This document shows, in pieces, positions 18,191-27,539 of a stretch of 64,000 nucleotides of DNA. The position numbers were made by a program, and so were the translations under genes. The notes below the pieces were generated by a model that saw only the letters and a list, made by a program, of their open reading frames with translations, had not been told where the DNA came from and ran no database searches. The stretch comes from UBA7985 sp002711265. GTDB lineage: Bacteria; Pseudomonadota; Alphaproteobacteria; UBA7985. The stretch is taken from NCBI GenBank assembly GCA_965660945.1, contig CBFIBS010000001.1:62001-126000 (forward strand). The letters run 5' to 3'. Position 1 is the stretch's first letter, and each line of letters starts with the position of its first letter.

Positions 18191-18238
18191 CTCGTTAGGC
18201 TCAGGCTCAAGCCTGTACCCTGAACTTCCGAAGACTGC

Positions 18239-19225
18239 TTACTTCAGCGCCGCGTCGGTGATGGCGTGGGTCCAAGCGCCTTCTGGTGCTGCGGAAATAA
18301 CCGCATCACCGCCAGCGAGCAGGGTCGCAACCGTACGATCGTAGTCGGCCGGGTCGAGAGCCCCGTTTGAACCAGCGGTCAGCTTGGCGATTTCACCCAT
18401 CATACGGAACTGGTCTTCATAGGTCGCAGTGCCGGTGTCGTCATTTTCAAGAATGATCTCGACAGCTTCCTCAACGTTAGCTTCCGCATACTTCCAGCCC
18501 TTCATGGACGCTGAAACAAACCGGGTTAGCCGATCAGCAAATGCAGGATCGCTTAGGTTATCTTCCAGCACGTAAAGACCGTCTTCAAGTGTTGCTACTC
18601 CTTGATCTTCGTACTTGAAGACGATCAGCTCGTCGGCGCTCAGGCCGCCGTCGATCACCTGCCAGTATTCGTTGTAGGTCATGGTGGACACACAGTCCGC
18701 CTGGCCGTTGAAGATCGGGTCAACGTTGAAACCCTGCTGCAGCACAGTCACACCGTTGTCACCGCCATCGGTTCCCAGACCCAGCTGGGACATCCAACTC
18801 AGGAACGGGAACTCGTTACCGAAAAACCATACGCCGAGCGTCTTGCCGGCAAGATCGTCGGTCGAGGAAATGCCGGAATCACGGCGGCAGGTCAGCATCA
18901 TGCCAGAAGACTTGAAGGGCTGCGCTACGTTAACCACAGGAAGACCATTTTCCCGAGCAGAGAGCGCGGATGGCATCCAGTTGACCATGATATCGGCACC
19001 GCCACCTGCGAGGATCTGCGGGGGTGCGATGTCTGGACCGCCCGGCCTGATGGTCACGTCCAGACCAACGGCATCGTAGAAGCCCTTGTCCTTAGCGACG
19101 TAGTAACCCGCAAACTGAGCCTGCGTTACCCATTGAAGCTGGATCGTAAATTTATCCTGCGCTTGGGCCACGGTGGCCGAAAGCGAGGCTGCAGCTGCAA
19201 GAGCTGCGACGAGTACTTTTTTCAT
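18239..19225 (-). CDS. ABC transporter substrate-binding protein (NMT1/ThiY-like)
   Basis: A 328-residue periplasmic binding protein with a Sec signal peptide (MKKVLVAALAAAASLSATVAQA, here given as cleaved before QDKFT). The mature start TIQLQWVTQAQFAGYYVA is the standard opening of the NMT1/THI5-like family that binds pyrimidine-type and other nitrogen heterocycles. Last gene of the operon encoding dihydropyrimidine dehydrogenase, dihydropyrimidinase and an amidohydrolase, which points to a pyrimidine, dihydropyrimidine or hydantoin ligand. Confidence 0.88.
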   Translation of the reverse strand: MKKVLVAALAAAASLSATVAQAQDKFTIQLQWVTQAQFAGYYVAKDKGFYDAVGLDVTIRPGGPDIAPPQILAGGGADIMVNWMPSALSARENGLPVVNVAQPFKSSGMMLTCRRDSGISSTDDLAGKTLGVWFFGNEFPFLSWMSQLGLGTDGGDNGVTVLQQGFNVDPIFNGQADCVSTMTYNEYWQVIDGGLSADELIVFKYEDQGVATLEDGLYVLEDNLSDPAFADRLTRFVSASMKGWKYAEANVEEAVEIILENDDTGTATYEDQFRMMGEIAKLTAGSNGALDPADYDRTVATLLAGGDAVISAAPEGAWTHAITDAALK

Positions 19226-19249
19226 CTTCTCTCTCCTGTTGTGCTCTGG

Positions 19250-20089
19250 TCACCGTCTCTGCGAGGGGTGCCAGAAGGTTAGACTGCGTTCGACGATGAG
19301 CAGCAGTCCAAAAAATCCTGTGCCGGCAAGGGCTGCCACTATGATCTCTGCCCAAACGAGATCCAAAGACAGCGAACCAACACTGGTTTTTATCCGGAAG
19401 CCCATACCAAAAGAGGGCGAACCGAAAAACTCAGCCACAATGGCCCCGATCAAGGCAAGCGGGGTGCAGACCTTGAGCCCATTGAGGATGAAGGGCATGG
19501 CCGCAGGCAGACGCAGTAAGCTGAGCTTCTGGACCGGTGTCGCGGCGTAGGTCTTGAACAAGTCGCGCTCGATAGCGCTGGTCGCGGCCAGTCCCTGCAC
19601 GCTGTTCACCAGCATGGGGAAGAAGCACATCGACACGACGATCGCAGCCTTGGATTCCCAGCCAAACCCGAACCACATGACCATGATCGGAGCCAGGCCG
19701 ACCACGGGCAGCGCGGCGACGAAGTTCCCCAGTGGCAACAAGCCACGGCGCAGGAAGTCCGAACGGCTGGCAAGAAAGGCGACGAACAGCGCCGCTGCAC
19801 AGCCCATGATGTAGCCTGTGAGCGCACCCTTGAGGATGGTCTGCGCAAAGTCTCCCCAAAGCATCGGTAGACTGGTGAACAGGCGCGCCACCATTTCCGA
19901 CGGTTTGGGCAGGATCACAAACGGCACTTTCAGCCCAGTGACAATCAACTCGACCATCAACACGAGCGTCAGGCCGAAGATGATCGGCACCACAATCCTC
20001 GCCTGCCGCTCGTTCAGCAACCGCGCGAGCATGACGTTCAGCGCCCAAAGACCGATCCAGACAACGATGCCAGTTATGGCCAAGGTCAT
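19250..20089 (-). CDS. ABC transporter permease
   Basis: A 279-residue inner-membrane permease of the TauC/SsuC-like type with about six hydrophobic segments. The EAA-type loop is DLFKTYAATPVQKLSLLRLP. Its start overlaps the stop codon of the other permease by 4 nt, so the two are coupled and probably form a heterodimer with the binding protein and ATPase around them. Confidence 0.88.
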   Translation of the reverse strand: MTLAITGIVVWIGLWALNVMLARLLNERQARIVVPIIFGLTLVLMVELIVTGLKVPFVILPKPSEMVARLFTSLPMLWGDFAQTILKGALTGYIMGCAAALFVAFLASRSDFLRRGLLPLGNFVAALPVVGLAPIMVMWFGFGWESKAAIVVSMCFFPMLVNSVQGLAATSAIERDLFKTYAATPVQKLSLLRLPAAMPFILNGLKVCTPLALIGAIVAEFFGSPSFGMGFRIKTSVGSLSLDLVWAEIIVAALAGTGFFGLLLIVERSLTFWHPSQRR

Positions 20090-20997
20090 GACGATGCCTC
20101 CGCCGCGTTACGGAAGCCCAGTCGCCGGTTCAGCGCGCGTTCGAGCAGACTGAAGGAAACCACCAGCAGCCCGGCAAGAATTGCGGCAGCAATCAAGTTC
20201 GCCCACATTGGAATTGTCTCCGACCGGTAGGAGAAGACCAGCAGGCGCGCGCCTAGGCCTGCCCGCGCGCCCGATGGCAGCTCAGCGACAACAGCGCCGA
20301 CAAGCGCAGCAGCCAACCCGATTTTCATTGCGGGGAACAGGAAGGGCAACGCCGATGGCAGGCGCAGCAGCCAGAAGGTCTGGAACGCCGTCGCCGACCA
20401 GGTCTTCATCTGATCCTCCAGGATCGGCTCACTCGAGCGCAGGCCCTTGGTCATGCCAATGACGATGGGGAAGTAGCTAAGATACATGGAAATCACGCCC
20501 TTGGGCATCAGCCCCGTGAAACCCAGCGGGGCCATCAGCACGATGATCATGGGTGCGATCGCGATGATCGGGATGGTCTGCGAGGTAATCACCCACGGCA
20601 TGACCGAAAAGTCCATAACCCGCGAATAGACGATAGCCAGCGACAGGCTGACCCCCAACACCAGCCCCAGCGCAAAGCCCAGCAAGGTCGAAGAAAGCGT
20701 CACCCAAGTGTGGTAGATCAGCGAGCGCTTGTAGCCTCGCCGCTTCTCTTTCCAGATCCAAGAAAAGGTCGCCTGTTTCTTCACCTCGGCTACGATCTGA
20801 TGCGGCAGGGGCAACTGCGGCTTTTTCTGTGACCAGGTATCGGCGACCAGCTCGCTGAAGGGTATTTCAGCGTCGTCCGGCGCCATCATGTAGGTTCGGG
20901 CAGAATTCATAGGAATGGCGGCCGCGTACCAGATCACGACGAAGGTCACCAGAATGGTGGCCACCGGCACAACAGAGTGCGACAGCCAGCGGATCAT
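20086..20997 (-). CDS. ABC transporter permease
   Basis: A 303-residue permease paralogous to its downstream neighbour. It has an N-terminal membrane helix, a hydrophilic loop of about 60 residues, then five or so further segments. The cytoplasmic coupling loop includes TWSATAFQTFWLLRLPSALP. Start and stop overlap the adjacent ATPase and permease genes by 4 nt each. Confidence 0.88.
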   Translation of the reverse strand: MIRWLSHSVVPVATILVTFVVIWYAAAIPMNSARTYMMAPDDAEIPFSELVADTWSQKKPQLPLPHQIVAEVKKQATFSWIWKEKRRGYKRSLIYHTWVTLSSTLLGFALGLVLGVSLSLAIVYSRVMDFSVMPWVITSQTIPIIAIAPMIIVLMAPLGFTGLMPKGVISMYLSYFPIVIGMTKGLRSSEPILEDQMKTWSATAFQTFWLLRLPSALPFLFPAMKIGLAAALVGAVVAELPSGARAGLGARLLVFSYRSETIPMWANLIAAAILAGLLVVSFSLLERALNRRLGFRNAAEASS

Positions 20998-21755
20998 TCG
21001 TCCATGCCCTCCCGTAGGGCTGCGCGCACCTCGGCGGCAACATCGAGAAAGGCCGTGGTTTCGCGCACGTCCAGCGGCCGGTCGGCGGACAGCGGGTTGT
21101 CAATGATCTTCGAAATCCGCCCAGGACGAGGTGACATCACCGCGATCTTGGTCGACAGGAAGACGGCTTCCGGGATCGAATGGGTGACGAACAGCACAGT
21201 TTTCTGGGTCGCCCGCCACAGCTCCAGCAGCTGCTCGTTCAGACGGTCGCGCACAATCTCGTCGAGCGCGCCAAAGGGCTCGTCCATCAGCAGCAGTTCG
21301 GCGTCGAAGGCCAGTGCTCGCGCGATCGATGCACGTTGCTGCATGCCCCCCGACAGCTGCCAAGGGAACTTGCTACCAAAACCATCGAGCTCCACCATCG
21401 TCAGCACGTCGGCGATCCGCCCGGCGGCTTCGGCCCGCTTCTGCCCCATGAGCGCCAGCGGCAGGAAGATATTGCCCTCGACCGTGCGCCACGGCAGCAG
21501 CCCGGGCTGCTGGAAGACGTAGCCATAGGCACGGGCCTGCCGCGCCTGCTCCGGTGTCTGCCCGGTGACCAGTACCGTACCGCCCGTGGGTTGTTCGAGA
21601 TCGGCAACAACCCGCAGCAACGTGGTCTTGCCGCAGCCCGAGGGACCGATGAACGACACGAACTCCCCGGCCTCGATCGACAGATCGACGTTCTTCAGGG
21701 CTTCGATATTGCCCGGATAGGTCAGCGACAATCCCTGCGCCGAAACAACACTCAC
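20994..21755 (-). CDS. ABC transporter ATP-binding protein
   Basis: A 253-residue ATPase of the TauB/SsuB/ThiZ type. Walker A GPSGCGKTT (37-45), signature LSGGMQQR, Walker B LLLMDEPFGALDE and the switch His in VTHSIPEA are all present. It lies 3 nt after hydA and overlaps the first permease gene. It energises uptake of the substrate catabolised by the upstream enzymes. Confidence 0.93.
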   Translation of the reverse strand: MSVVSAQGLSLTYPGNIEALKNVDLSIEAGEFVSFIGPSGCGKTTLLRVVADLEQPTGGTVLVTGQTPEQARQARAYGYVFQQPGLLPWRTVEGNIFLPLALMGQKRAEAAGRIADVLTMVELDGFGSKFPWQLSGGMQQRASIARALAFDAELLLMDEPFGALDEIVRDRLNEQLLELWRATQKTVLFVTHSIPEAVFLSTKIAVMSPRPGRISKIIDNPLSADRPLDVRETTAFLDVAAEVRAALREGMDE

Positions 21756-21758
21756 CGC

Positions 21759-23222
21759 TTAGACACCCGATGGAATGTTCAGGGGATCGCGCTCGATCTT
21801 GCGTGGGGTGTTCAGCTCTTTCCACTTGGTCAGCGCGGTGTTGACGGCCGCCTGCGACTTACGCGGGACGAACCGACCCCGGCCGGGCTGGGGCTGGCTG
21901 TTCTTACCGTGTGCCCAGACCACGTCGCCGCGGCTGAGGGTGAAGCGAGCCTGTGCTGAAACCTCGAAGCCCTCGAACACGTTGTAGTCGATGATCGACT
22001 TCTGCGTGGTCGCGGAGACCGTCTTGGTGATGCTCGGGTCCCAGACCACGATATCCGCGTCCGCGCCTTCGACGATCGCGCCCTTCTGCGGGTAGATGTT
22101 GAGGATCTTGGCGATGTTGGTCGAGGTCACGGCGACAAACTCATTCGGGGTCAGGCGACCGGTATCGACGCCCTTGGTCCAGAGCACGGACAGGCGCTCT
22201 TCGAGACCGCCGGTACCGTTGGGGATGAACGGGAAGCCCTTCAGACCCATGCGCTTCTGCTCGGTGCTGAAGGCGGCGTGGTCGGTGGCCACAACCTGCA
22301 GCGACCCAGCAGCCAGACCGGCCCAGAGGCCGTCCTGATGATCCTTGGAGCGGAACGGCGGCGACATCACCCGGCGGGCGGCGTAGTCCCAGTCCTTATT
22401 GAAGTACTCGGTTTCATCGAGTGTCAGATGCTGGATCAGTGGCTCGCCGAAGACGCGCATGCCCTTCTGCCGCGCGCGGCGGATGGCTTCGTGCGCCTGC
22501 TCACAGGATACGTGCACGATATACAGCGGCACGCCGGCGGCATCAGCGATCATGATCGCGCGGTTAGCGGCCTCGCCCTCGACTTCCGGTGGGCGGGAGT
22601 AGGCATGGCCCTCGGGACCGGTCAGCCCCTGGTTCATGTACTTTTCCTGCAACTCGGCGACGATATCCCCGTTTTCGGCGTGGACCAGCGGCAGTGCGCC
22701 GAGCTCGGCACAGCGCTTGAAGGAGGCGAACATTTCATCGTCCTCGATCATCAGCGCGCCCTTGTAGGCCATGAAGTGCTTGAAGGTGTTGACCCCGCGC
22801 TTCACCACGTCGGCCATCTCGTTGAAGATCTGCTCGGACCAGCCGGTGATCGCCATATGATAGGAAATGTCGATACAGATCTGGTCGCGGGATTTGGCGT
22901 CCCAGTTATCGAGCGCGTTGAGCAGGGAGCCGTCCTCGCCCGGCAGGCAGAAGTCGACCAGCATGGTGGTCCCGCCCGCAGCAGCGGCGAAGGTGCCGCT
23001 CTCGAAGGTCTCGGCGGCGGTGGTCCCCATGAACGGCATTTCAAGATGGGTGTGCGGGTCGATCCCACCGGGGATGACGTAGGCACCACTGGCGTCGATC
23101 ACTTCGTCGCCCTTGAGGTTCAGACCGATCTGCTTGATCTTCTCGCCCTCGATCAGGACGTCTGCCTCGTAGGTCCGGTCAGCGGTGACAACCGTCCCGC
23201 CCTTGATCACTTTTGTGCCCAT
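21759..23222 (-). CDS. hydA: Dihydropyrimidinase / D-hydantoinase
   Basis: A 487-residue cyclic amidohydrolase that opens dihydrouracil or dihydrothymine to the N-carbamoyl beta-amino acid. Metal motif DPHTHLEMPF gives H57 and H59; MAYKG gives the carbamylated Lys K154. Other conserved parts include VHAENGD, YIVHVS and ATDHAAF. I start at ATG 23222 (MGTKVIKGG), preceded by GAGAG on the coding strand; the frame extends nine codons upstream. Second step of the reductive pyrimidine pathway. Confidence 0.93.
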   Translation of the reverse strand: MGTKVIKGGTVVTADRTYEADVLIEGEKIKQIGLNLKGDEVIDASGAYVIPGGIDPHTHLEMPFMGTTAAETFESGTFAAAAGGTTMLVDFCLPGEDGSLLNALDNWDAKSRDQICIDISYHMAITGWSEQIFNEMADVVKRGVNTFKHFMAYKGALMIEDDEMFASFKRCAELGALPLVHAENGDIVAELQEKYMNQGLTGPEGHAYSRPPEVEGEAANRAIMIADAAGVPLYIVHVSCEQAHEAIRRARQKGMRVFGEPLIQHLTLDETEYFNKDWDYAARRVMSPPFRSKDHQDGLWAGLAAGSLQVVATDHAAFSTEQKRMGLKGFPFIPNGTGGLEERLSVLWTKGVDTGRLTPNEFVAVTSTNIAKILNIYPQKGAIVEGADADIVVWDPSITKTVSATTQKSIIDYNVFEGFEVSAQARFTLSRGDVVWAHGKNSQPQPGRGRFVPRKSQAAVNTALTKWKELNTPRKIERDPLNIPSGV

Positions 23223-23282
23223 GCTCTCTGCCTCTTTCAACTCAATCAAATGTGGACAACCAGACGCCGCGGTTCCGCGGCG

Positions 23283-24533
23283 CTAGCTGACGATTTCCGC
23301 GGTTTCGACCACCGCGTGGAACAGCACGTTGGTGCCCGCCTCCGCCCATTCCCGGGAAATGTCCTCGGCCTCGTTGTGGCTCAGCCCGTCAACGCAGGGA
23401 CACATGACCATGGCCGTCGGCGCCACGCGGTTGATCCAGCAGGCGTCGTGCCCTGCCCCGCTGACGATGTTCATGTGGCTGTAGCCCAGCCGCTCGGCGG
23501 CACGCCGCACCGCGTCGATACAGCCTTCATCGAAGGTCACGGGGTCGAAGTGTCCGACGGTCTCGACTTCCCACTCCAGCCCTAGTTCCTCGGCAATATC
23601 CGCCGTGCCGGTGCGCAGCCGCTCTTCCATATCGCCCTGAATCTCGAAATCGGGCGAGCGGAAATCGATGGTGAAGACCACACGGCCGGGGATGATGTTG
23701 CGCGAGTTAGGGTAGACGTCACATTGCCCGACCGCGCCCAGCGCGTTGGGCTGGTGGCTCATGGCGATCTCGTGGGCGAGCTGGGTGACCTTGGCCATGC
23801 CCAGACCCGCGTTGCGCCGCATGGCCATTGGGGTCGAGCCGGTGTGCTGTTCCTTGCCGGTCAGGGTGACCTGCAGCCAGTTCAGCCCCTGCCCGTGGGT
23901 GACCACACCGATGTCCTTGCCCTCGGCTTCGAGGATCGGTCCCTGCTCGATGTGCAGTTCGAAGAAGGCGTGCATCGCGCGCGCGCCGACTTCTTCCTCG
24001 CCGACCCAACCAATGCGCTTGAGCTCGTCGCCGAACTTCAGCCCCGCCGCGTCCTCGCGGTCGTAGGCCCAGTCCTGCGTATGCAGGCCCGCGAACACGC
24101 CCGAGGACAGCATGGGCGGCGCAAACCGTGTACCTTCCTCGTTGGTCCAGTTGGTGACGACGATCGGGTGCTTGGTCTTGATGCCCAGATCATTGAGCGT
24201 CCGCACGATTTCCAGCCCCGAGAGCACGCCCAGAACCCCGTCGTACTTGCCGCCTGTCGGCTGGGTATCGAGGTGCGAGCCCACGTAAACCGGCAGCGCG
24301 TCCGGGTCCGTGCCCGGGCGGGTGGCGAACATGTTGCCCATGGTGTCCACGCCCATGGTGCAGCCGGCTTCCTCGCACCACCGCTGAAACAGATGGCGGC
24401 CTTCGCTGTCTTCGTCCGTCAGGGTCTGGCGGTTGTTGCCGCCGGCGATGCCGGGGCCGATCTTCGCCATCTCCATCAGGCTGTCCCACAGCCGGGATGC
24501 ATTGGTTTTCAGGTTGTCGCCGGGAGCACTCAT
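23283..24533 (-). CDS. M20-family N-carbamoyl-amino acid amidohydrolase (beta-ureidopropionase type)
   Basis: A 416-residue zinc hydrolase of the M20 group that includes HyuC/AmaB and bacterial beta-ureidopropionases. Metal-site segments: YVGSHLDTQPTGGKYDGVLG, TNWTNEEGTRFAPP, ELHIEQGP and the C-terminal LSHNEAE. GKEQHTGSTPM belongs to the dimerisation and substrate domain. In this operon it should convert N-carbamoyl-beta-alanine to beta-alanine, CO2 and ammonia. Allantoate amidohydrolase is the main alternative in this family, but the dihydropyrimidinase neighbour argues against it. Confidence 0.88.
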   Translation of the reverse strand: MSAPGDNLKTNASRLWDSLMEMAKIGPGIAGGNNRQTLTDEDSEGRHLFQRWCEEAGCTMGVDTMGNMFATRPGTDPDALPVYVGSHLDTQPTGGKYDGVLGVLSGLEIVRTLNDLGIKTKHPIVVTNWTNEEGTRFAPPMLSSGVFAGLHTQDWAYDREDAAGLKFGDELKRIGWVGEEEVGARAMHAFFELHIEQGPILEAEGKDIGVVTHGQGLNWLQVTLTGKEQHTGSTPMAMRRNAGLGMAKVTQLAHEIAMSHQPNALGAVGQCDVYPNSRNIIPGRVVFTIDFRSPDFEIQGDMEERLRTGTADIAEELGLEWEVETVGHFDPVTFDEGCIDAVRRAAERLGYSHMNIVSGAGHDACWINRVAPTAMVMCPCVDGLSHNEAEDISREWAEAGTNVLFHAVVETAEIVS

Positions 24534-24568
24534 CGGACACTACACTTTCGTCAGTCTGCGGTCGGGGG

Positions 24569-25876
24569 TCAGCGGGCCGCAGGGTTATTGGGGTGGGTGG
24601 TCCAGTCAGCAGCCTGCGCGGCCACAGTCTGGCCGGTGCGCTCGTCCATGGCGCCTGCGGGCAGACGCTCCATGGTGATGCACTGATCGACTGGGCAGAC
24701 GTTAACGCACAGGTTACAGGCCACGCACTCGTCGTCCTTGACGGTGAAGATGCGCTCGCCGTCGTCCGTGACTTCCATGGCGATGGCCTGATGGCTCGTG
24801 TCCTCGCAGGAGGCGAAGCAGCGGCCGCAGCCGATGCAGCTTTCCTGATCGATCCGTGCCTTGGTGATGTAGTTGAGGTTGAGGTTCTGCCAGTCCGACA
24901 GGTTCGGCACAGCCCGGCCAACAATCTCGGACGTGCTGGTCAGCCCCTTCTGGTCCATCCACAGCGACAGGCCGGAAATCATTTCCTGCACGATGTGGAA
25001 GCCATAGGTCATAGCGGCGGTACAGACCTGCACATTGCCTGCCCCCAGCGACATGAACTCGGCGGCATCACGCCAGGTCGAGACCCCGCCAATGCCGGAG
25101 ATCGGCAGGTTCGCCATCTCTGGCGTGCGGGCAATCTCGGCGACCATGTTCAGCGCGATCGGCTTGACCGCCGGACCGCAATAGCCTCCGTGGGCGCCGC
25201 GACCATCGATGCTTGGCTCGGGCGAGAAGTCATCCAGATCGACCGACGTGATCGACGAAATCGTGTTGATCAGGCTAACGGCATCCGCCCCGCCCTTGAG
25301 CGCCGCCATGGCGGGCTTGCGGATGTCGGTGATGTTGGGCGTCAGCTTCACGATCACCGGCATATTCGAATACTGCTTGCACCAGGCGGCAACCATCTCA
25401 ACGTATTCAGGTACCTGCCCCACGGCCGAGCCCATGCCGCGCTCGGACATGCCGTGCGGACAGCCAAAGTTCAGCTCGATGCCGTCAGCACCGGTGTCTT
25501 CGACCCGCGGCAGGATTTCCCGCCAGGCCGACTCTTCGCAGGGTACCATGATCGACGCCACCACAGCCCGGTCGGGGTAGTCGCGCTTGACCCGGCGGAT
25601 TTCATCGAGGTTGGTCTGCAGCGGCCGGTCGGTGATCAGCTCAATATTGTTAAGCCCGAGCAGGCGCCGGTCTGCGCCCCAGATCGCGCCGTAGCGCGGG
25701 CCGTTGACGTTGACGATCGGCGGGCCTTCTTCGCCCAGGGTCTTCCAGACCACGCCGCCCCAACCGGCCTCGAAGGCGCGGCGGACGTTGTATTCCTTGT
25801 CTGTTGGCGGCGCTGAGGCCAGCCAGAACGGGTTGGGAGATTTGATGCCAATGAAATCAGAAGTCAGGTCGGCCAT
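24569..25876 (-). CDS. preA: NAD-dependent dihydropyrimidine dehydrogenase subunit PreA
   Basis: A 435-residue FMN and iron-sulfur subunit that reduces uracil or thymine. The N-terminal TIM-barrel half resembles dihydroorotate dehydrogenase (SPNPFWLASAPPT, NFGCPHGMSERGMGSA). The C-terminus carries two 4Fe-4S boxes, CIGCGRCFASCE (347-358) and CVACNLCVNVCP (384-395). The partner preT is immediately upstream with a 2-nt gap. Confidence 0.94.
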   Translation of the reverse strand: MADLTSDFIGIKSPNPFWLASAPPTDKEYNVRRAFEAGWGGVVWKTLGEEGPPIVNVNGPRYGAIWGADRRLLGLNNIELITDRPLQTNLDEIRRVKRDYPDRAVVASIMVPCEESAWREILPRVEDTGADGIELNFGCPHGMSERGMGSAVGQVPEYVEMVAAWCKQYSNMPVIVKLTPNITDIRKPAMAALKGGADAVSLINTISSITSVDLDDFSPEPSIDGRGAHGGYCGPAVKPIALNMVAEIARTPEMANLPISGIGGVSTWRDAAEFMSLGAGNVQVCTAAMTYGFHIVQEMISGLSLWMDQKGLTSTSEIVGRAVPNLSDWQNLNLNYITKARIDQESCIGCGRCFASCEDTSHQAIAMEVTDDGERIFTVKDDECVACNLCVNVCPVDQCITMERLPAGAMDERTGQTVAAQAADWTTHPNNPAAR

Positions 25877-25878
25877 GG

Positions 25879-27216
25879 TCAGGCTCCTCCCATCATCGAT
25901 GCGTGAATATCTTCAGCCGCGTCCCGGCCTTGCGCTACCGCGGTCACGGTCAGGTCGTCTCCGCCCGTGGCGCAGTCGCCGCCGGCCCAGACGCCCTCGA
26001 GGCTGGTGCGCCCGCTATCGTCAATTTCGATCTTGCCACCGCTGAGCTTGAGCCCACCGGCGATCCCTTCGACCAGCGTCTGGCCGATGGCCGTGAACAC
26101 CTGATCGGCGGACAGCGTGAAGCCTTCTTCGCTCAGGCTGAGGCCAGCCTCACCGCTGACGGTGTAGGCAAAACGCACGCCTTCGCCGTCGACCTCGGTC
26201 GGGGCCGCGTTGGTGATGATGCGGACACCGTTGGCGGCCGCGTGGTCCTGCTCGTGCACCGAAGCGCTCATCCGGTCCTTGCCACGACGGTAGACAATGG
26301 TGGATTCTTCTGCCCCGAGCAGCTTGGCCTGCACCGCTGCGTCAACGGCTGTCATGCCGCCACCGATAACCACCACACGGCGACCGATGGGCAGCGCGCT
26401 CAGGTTATCGGCCTGCCGCAGCTCCTCGATGAAATGGGTCGCGGGGATAACGCTGTTGTCGTTCTCACCCTTGGCCCCCAGCGCGTTCACGCCGCCCAGC
26501 CCGATGGACAGGAATACGGCGTCAAAGCAATCTGTCAGGCTCTCGACCGTCAGTTCGTCACCCAGAGCCCGGCCGTTCTCGACCGTGATCCCGCCAATGC
26601 CGAGCAGCCAGTTCAGCTCGGACTGCGCAAAACCGTCGACGGTCTTGTAAGCAGCGATCCCGTACTCGTTGAGGCCACCGGCCTTGGGCCGGGCTTCGTA
26701 GAGCGTGACGCTGTGCCCGTGCATGGCCAGCCGGTGCGCAGCTGCAAGGCCCGCTGGACCCGCGCCGACGACGGCGACGTGCTTACCGGTTTCCGCGGCA
26801 CGCGTGTAGGGGTGCTCGGGCCGGGCCATCAGCGTGTCGGTTGCAAAGCGCTGCAGCGCACCGATTTCAACCGGCTTCTGCTCGGCCTTCTCCCGCACGC
26901 AGGCCTGCTCGCACAGGGTTTCCGTCGGACACACCCGAGCGCACATCCCGCCAAGGATGTTGCTGTCGAAAATGGTCTTGGCCGCCGCTTCGGGGGTCCC
27001 GGTCGCGATTTGGCGGATGAACAGTGGGATATCGATTTCCGTGGGACAGGCTGTGATACACGGCGCGTCGTAGCAGAAATAGCAGCGATCGGCCGCAACA
27101 CGGGCTTCGTGAAGGTCTAAAGCGGGGTGCACGTCACAGAAATTGTCGCTCAAAGTCTCGGGATCGAGCCGTCCTGCAACAATGCCGTCCTGATAAATGG
27201 GTGGCAAAGCAGTCAT
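25879..27216 (-). CDS. preT: NAD-dependent dihydropyrimidine dehydrogenase subunit PreT
   Basis: A 445-residue flavoprotein that moves electrons from NADH to PreA. N-terminal Cys-rich helical domain with CYFCYDAPCITACP and CARVCPTETLCEQAC (two 4Fe-4S sites), then FAD motif VVGAGPAGLAAAH and a second Rossmann motif VVIGGGMTAVDAA for NAD(H). First gene of an eight-gene minus-strand operon running to 18239. No local regulator gene is present. Confidence 0.94.
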   Translation of the reverse strand: MTALPPIYQDGIVAGRLDPETLSDNFCDVHPALDLHEARVAADRCYFCYDAPCITACPTEIDIPLFIRQIATGTPEAAAKTIFDSNILGGMCARVCPTETLCEQACVREKAEQKPVEIGALQRFATDTLMARPEHPYTRAAETGKHVAVVGAGPAGLAAAHRLAMHGHSVTLYEARPKAGGLNEYGIAAYKTVDGFAQSELNWLLGIGGITVENGRALGDELTVESLTDCFDAVFLSIGLGGVNALGAKGENDNSVIPATHFIEELRQADNLSALPIGRRVVVIGGGMTAVDAAVQAKLLGAEESTIVYRRGKDRMSASVHEQDHAAANGVRIITNAAPTEVDGEGVRFAYTVSGEAGLSLSEEGFTLSADQVFTAIGQTLVEGIAGGLKLSGGKIEIDDSGRTSLEGVWAGGDCATGGDDLTVTAVAQGRDAAEDIHASMMGGA

Positions 27217-27539
27217 GGTCTTGTCAACGCTGTCAGTTGTCTCTCTCTGGACGCAAGGCTGTCATGTCGAGAACAATCAGGCAAGACCCTTTGTTTTAAC
27301 GAGACATTTGGCGCCATTTCACAGGCACTTGCGCGAAAAACTGCTTCAAAATTGGACATGCGAGGGATTTCAGCCCAGTTTGATTCTGCAACGGTAAGGG
27401 ACCGGCCAAGAACGAAGTGGCGTGCCTGCATGGCCGAAAACACGCCACGCGATCAGGGTCGCCGTGCCGCAGGCCGGACCGCTGGAAACCGGTGTGCTTT
27501 GCCGGTAGGCTGATGGGAATTGGATCGGGGGATACAAAG
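27217..27539. other. Gap between divergent preT and desaturase-like genes
   Basis: About 320 nt without a convincing gene; the overlapping frames in it have no similarity I recognise. TGTCA occurs several times near 27220-27265, just upstream of preT, and could be part of an operator. The rest shows nothing I can name. Confidence 0.4.
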
